In this document: positions 6,603 through 8,820 of the stretch, one piece after another
How the letters are laid out: each line of letters opens with the position of its first letter
Position numbering within the stretch: the first letter of the stretch is position 1
From: an uncultured Clostridia bacterium
GTDB taxonomy: Bacteria; Bacillota; Clostridia; TANB77; CAG-508
NCBI GenBank assembly: GCA_947584125.1
Contig: CANPWI010000059.1
Location: 1-8,820, forward strand
Reading direction: 5' to 3'
DNA: 8,820 nt
Position numbers and translations under genes: made by a program
The notes under the pieces: generated by a model
The model's input: only the letters and a program-made list of their open reading frames with translations
Database searches by the model: none
What the model was told of the DNA's origin: nothing

Positions 6603-6632
6603 AAAAAAGAATACTTTGCAAGTATTCTTTTT
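6603..6632 (-). terminator. intrinsic terminator of the upstream large gene
   Basis: A perfect 13-base stem (6604-6616 with 6620-6632) around the loop TGC is followed on the minus strand by six T residues. It begins 36 bases after the stop codon of the HExxH-motif gene, as expected for a rho-independent terminator. The stem core also matches the ATACTT-N3-AAGTAT palindrome of the gap leader. Confidence 0.85.
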
Positions 6633-6668
6633 ATTTTTTATATAAAATATGGTAGAATTTATATATTT

Positions 6669-8820
6669 TTATCTTTCCATATCCTTTTCATCTAATTTTT
6701 CTTTACAATAATCTTTAATTTTATTTAACTCTGTTAAATATTCATTGGTATTATCAGAAAATATAGAGCCTTGTCCTGGTTCTAATTGATAATCTTGTCT
6801 TACAATAAATTCACAAATTCCATTATTAACAATATTAGCTCTATCAACTGTTATATATTTTTTTGCATTTTCTATTGCATTTATAGCACTTTTATAATTT
6901 CCTTGCTCTAAAAATTTAAAACTTTTACTATATGCATCATTCAAAATAGCACTATTCATTTCTTGTATTGTGTTTGTTTTATTATAATTTATTTTTGCAA
7001 TTTCTAATTTTTTATTATCATATTCTTCTTTATTATTTTTTATTATATTTTTATAACACTCTTCACCATCTTTTTCATTTTCTGTTAGGTCATCCATTAT
7101 TTCATTAAATAATCCATTTATTTTGTCTGCATCATTATCACTAATTTGTACATTATTTTCTATTCTATTTTTTACATCTTCAGTATACTCTTTATTATTA
7201 TTAAAGTCACTATCTATTTTATATAAAAATGATTTTGAAACCTTTTCTATATGTTCTTCTGAAATTTCACCTTTTATTTTCATTAATGTATTAATTTCTA
7301 TATCTCTTTTGTAATTTTCTTTTTGCATATTATATTCTTGCTCACTAATCATTCCATTTTTATAATTATATTCATTTATTTCAATGTTATTAAATAAATA
7401 TTTATTAGCTAAATCTATCTTTTTTGAATTGTCATCTTCATTTAAATACATTTTTATAATTTCATAATTATCAATATTTTTTTGATAATCTATTTTTTCA
7501 AAATCATCATCTTTAATTTCTTCCAATGTATCTATTTTTACTTGGTCACCTTGTTTTATTTCTTCAAATACATTTAGATATCTTTGTCTATTTTCTTTTG
7601 TATTATTTAAAAGATAATCTATTTTTAAATTTTCATTATTACTTTCTTCTATAGATTTTATATCATTACTTATAGTATCTATATTTTCTATTGTGTATCT
7701 CATTTTATTTACACTATCTTTACATTCTACTAAACTTTTTATTGATTGTTTATAATCTAAATTCATTCCATATCCAACATTAGTATCACATTTTAATTGC
7801 CATATCATTTTATATATTTCAGGATTATTCTCTAATAATCCATAAATAGTTTCTTCACCTTGATCTATTTTTTGTAATGAATTATCTGTTCCATAAAAAT
7901 ATCTTAATACATTTCCTATTGCTATTTCTGTATCATAAGTACTACTAGTTCTTATTTTTTTTGACTCATGATCTTTATTAAAAGTAGCCATTGTTCCGTT
8001 TATTTCTGCTTTAGCTTCTGCTATAGTAGCTGCTTCTTCTTCTATACATGGCATAAATCCCCATTTAGAAGAATTTTCATAATTTGCTTTATATTTATAT
8101 GTATTATGTTTTAGTTCGTGTGAATAATTAGAATTTAATATATTTGTTTCTTCATTAATTGGTACACATGTATAAGCTACTCCCATTTCACTTGTAGTTC
8201 TTACAAAAGCTCCAACAGAGGCTTTTTCTTTTAAATAATTTTCTAAACTTGCTCCTTTTGACAATATAGGGTAAATTTTATTTTTATCTAATATTACAAT
8301 TGACCCTGAACCACCAATAGATGCATTTTCTATACCCTTCAATTCATTTTTTTGAAACTCTTCATAACTTAAATCTAATCCATTAATTTCTTTCATTTTA
8401 TTATATTCTTTTTCTGATACATAATTTTCAAAATGATTAACATTAACATCATATATTAATTGTTCATTAGAATTTTTTAATGTATTTTTATTCTTTGCTA
8501 TATATTCTTTAAAGTTTTTTTCAGTACTTCCATTACTATTTTTTCTTTCTACTGATATTTCTTGTCCAGCTTCTTTAAATACAGCTTCTTCCAAAGCAGA
8601 CAAATTATACATTTTTTCAAAAATAGGGTCTATATATTTTCCTTCTAAAGTTAAGTTATATCCATCTTTCAAACCATATTTTTCTCTCAATTCAGGATTT
8701 GCATTAATTTCATTAATTTTTTCTTGATATCTATTTCTGGTTTCTATTAAACCTAGTTCATCTAACATTTTATCATCTGTTAATTCTGTAATAGAGTCAG
8801 GTTGTCCTAAATAACTAATT
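6669..8820 (-). CDS. large protein of unknown function with HExxH metallopeptidase-like motif, 5' end beyond window
   Basis: Not recognised as a named family. The frame is open to the window edge: upstream of the first ATG (8766-8768) it continues as ISYLGQPDSITELTDDK, and that ATG has no ribosome binding site. The true start is therefore probably outside and the visible 716 residues are a C-terminal part. Counting from that ATG, HELKH lies at 217-221 (8106-8120), a zinc-binding HExxH signature, followed 21-23 residues later by EEEAATIAEAKAE at 243-255, which could give the third, glutamate ligand of a gluzincin-type site. After about residue 330 the chain is strongly Lys/Glu/Asn/Asp/Ile-rich and looks helical or coiled-coil, with a TPR-like stretch near 620-655 (FLEQGNYKSAINAIENAKKY). 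No membrane segment is seen in this part. A terminator follows, so it is a separate unit from the glycolytic operon. Peptidase activity is inferred from the motif only. Confidence 0.85.
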   Translation of the reverse strand, partial: ISYLGQPDSITELTDDKMLDELGLIETRNRYQEKINEINANPELREKYGLKDGYNLTLEGKYIDPIFEKMYNLSALEEAVFKEAGQEISVERKNSNGSTEKNFKEYIAKNKNTLKNSNEQLIYDVNVNHFENYVSEKEYNKMKEINGLDLSYEEFQKNELKGIENASIGGSGSIVILDKNKIYPILSKGASLENYLKEKASVGAFVRTTSEMGVAYTCVPINEETNILNSNYSHELKHNTYKYKANYENSSKWGFMPCIEEEAATIAEAKAEINGTMATFNKDHESKKIRTSSTYDTEIAIGNVLRYFYGTDNSLQKIDQGEETIYGLLENNPEIYKMIWQLKCDTNVGYGMNLDYKQSIKSLVECKDSVNKMRYTIENIDTISNDIKSIEESNNENLKIDYLLNNTKENRQRYLNVFEEIKQGDQVKIDTLEEIKDDDFEKIDYQKNIDNYEIIKMYLNEDDNSKKIDLANKYLFNNIEINEYNYKNGMISEQEYNMQKENYKRDIEINTLMKIKGEISEEHIEKVSKSFLYKIDSDFNNNKEYTEDVKNRIENNVQISDNDADKINGLFNEIMDDLTENEKDGEECYKNIIKNNKEEYDNKKLEIAKINYNKTNTIQEMNSAILNDAYSKSFKFLEQGNYKSAINAIENAKKYITVDRANIVNNGICEFIVRQDYQLEPGQGSIFSDNTNEYLTELNKIKDYCKEKLDEKDMER

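Noticed and set aside
7123..7314. Short plus-strand open frame inside the large upstream gene
   Set aside because: It is a low-complexity Ser/Leu/Ile reading antisense to a continuous coding frame.
1167..8820. Toxin-immunity pairing of the HExxH protein with the YezG-like protein
   Set aside because: They are separated by four glycolytic genes and a terminator, and the large protein shows no LXG or toxin signature in its visible part.

Overview
The window is very AT-rich DNA with compact genes, strong AGGAGG-type ribosome binding sites and standard stop codons (TAA and TAG used, TGG for Trp). This suggests a low-GC Firmicute, most likely an anaerobic, gut-type Clostridia lineage. Species cannot be told from the sequence. 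Every gene I can support is on the minus strand, so biological reading order runs from high to low coordinates.

Upstream (6669-8820) is the 3' part of a large gene of unknown function, open at the window edge. Its product is rich in Lys, Glu, Asn and Ile and carries an HELKH (HExxH) metallopeptidase-type motif followed by an EEE cluster. A strong intrinsic terminator (6603-6632) closes it. A 152-base intergenic region then holds the likely promoter of the next operon and two copies of the palindrome ATACTT-N3-AAGTAT, one inside the terminator stem and one in the gap leader.

The rest is the classic lower-glycolysis operon in the order gap, pgk, tpiA, gpmI, (yezG-like), eno. Its enzymes carry glyceraldehyde-3-phosphate through 1,3-bisphosphoglycerate, 3-phosphoglycerate and 2-phosphoglycerate to phosphoenolpyruvate; triose phosphate isomerase feeds in dihydroxyacetone phosphate. 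Visible catalytic residues are intact in all five enzymes; eno runs off the low-coordinate edge. The usual clostridial/bacillar regulator gene cggR is not seen directly upstream of gap.

Three departures from a textbook operon stand out. (1) A YezG/DUF600-family immunity-type gene sits between gpmI and eno, with no toxin gene beside it, and its start looks disrupted by a one-base change in an A8 run. (2) Two GC-rich REP-like palindromic elements, related to each other, lie in the gap-pgk and pgk-tpiA spacers; the second abuts the pgk stop codon and may supply it. (3) GAPDH is of the E. coli GapA/eukaryote-like class by recalled motif comparison, rather than the Bacillus/Clostridium GapC-like class. 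I found no tRNA, rRNA, CRISPR array or complete insertion sequence.
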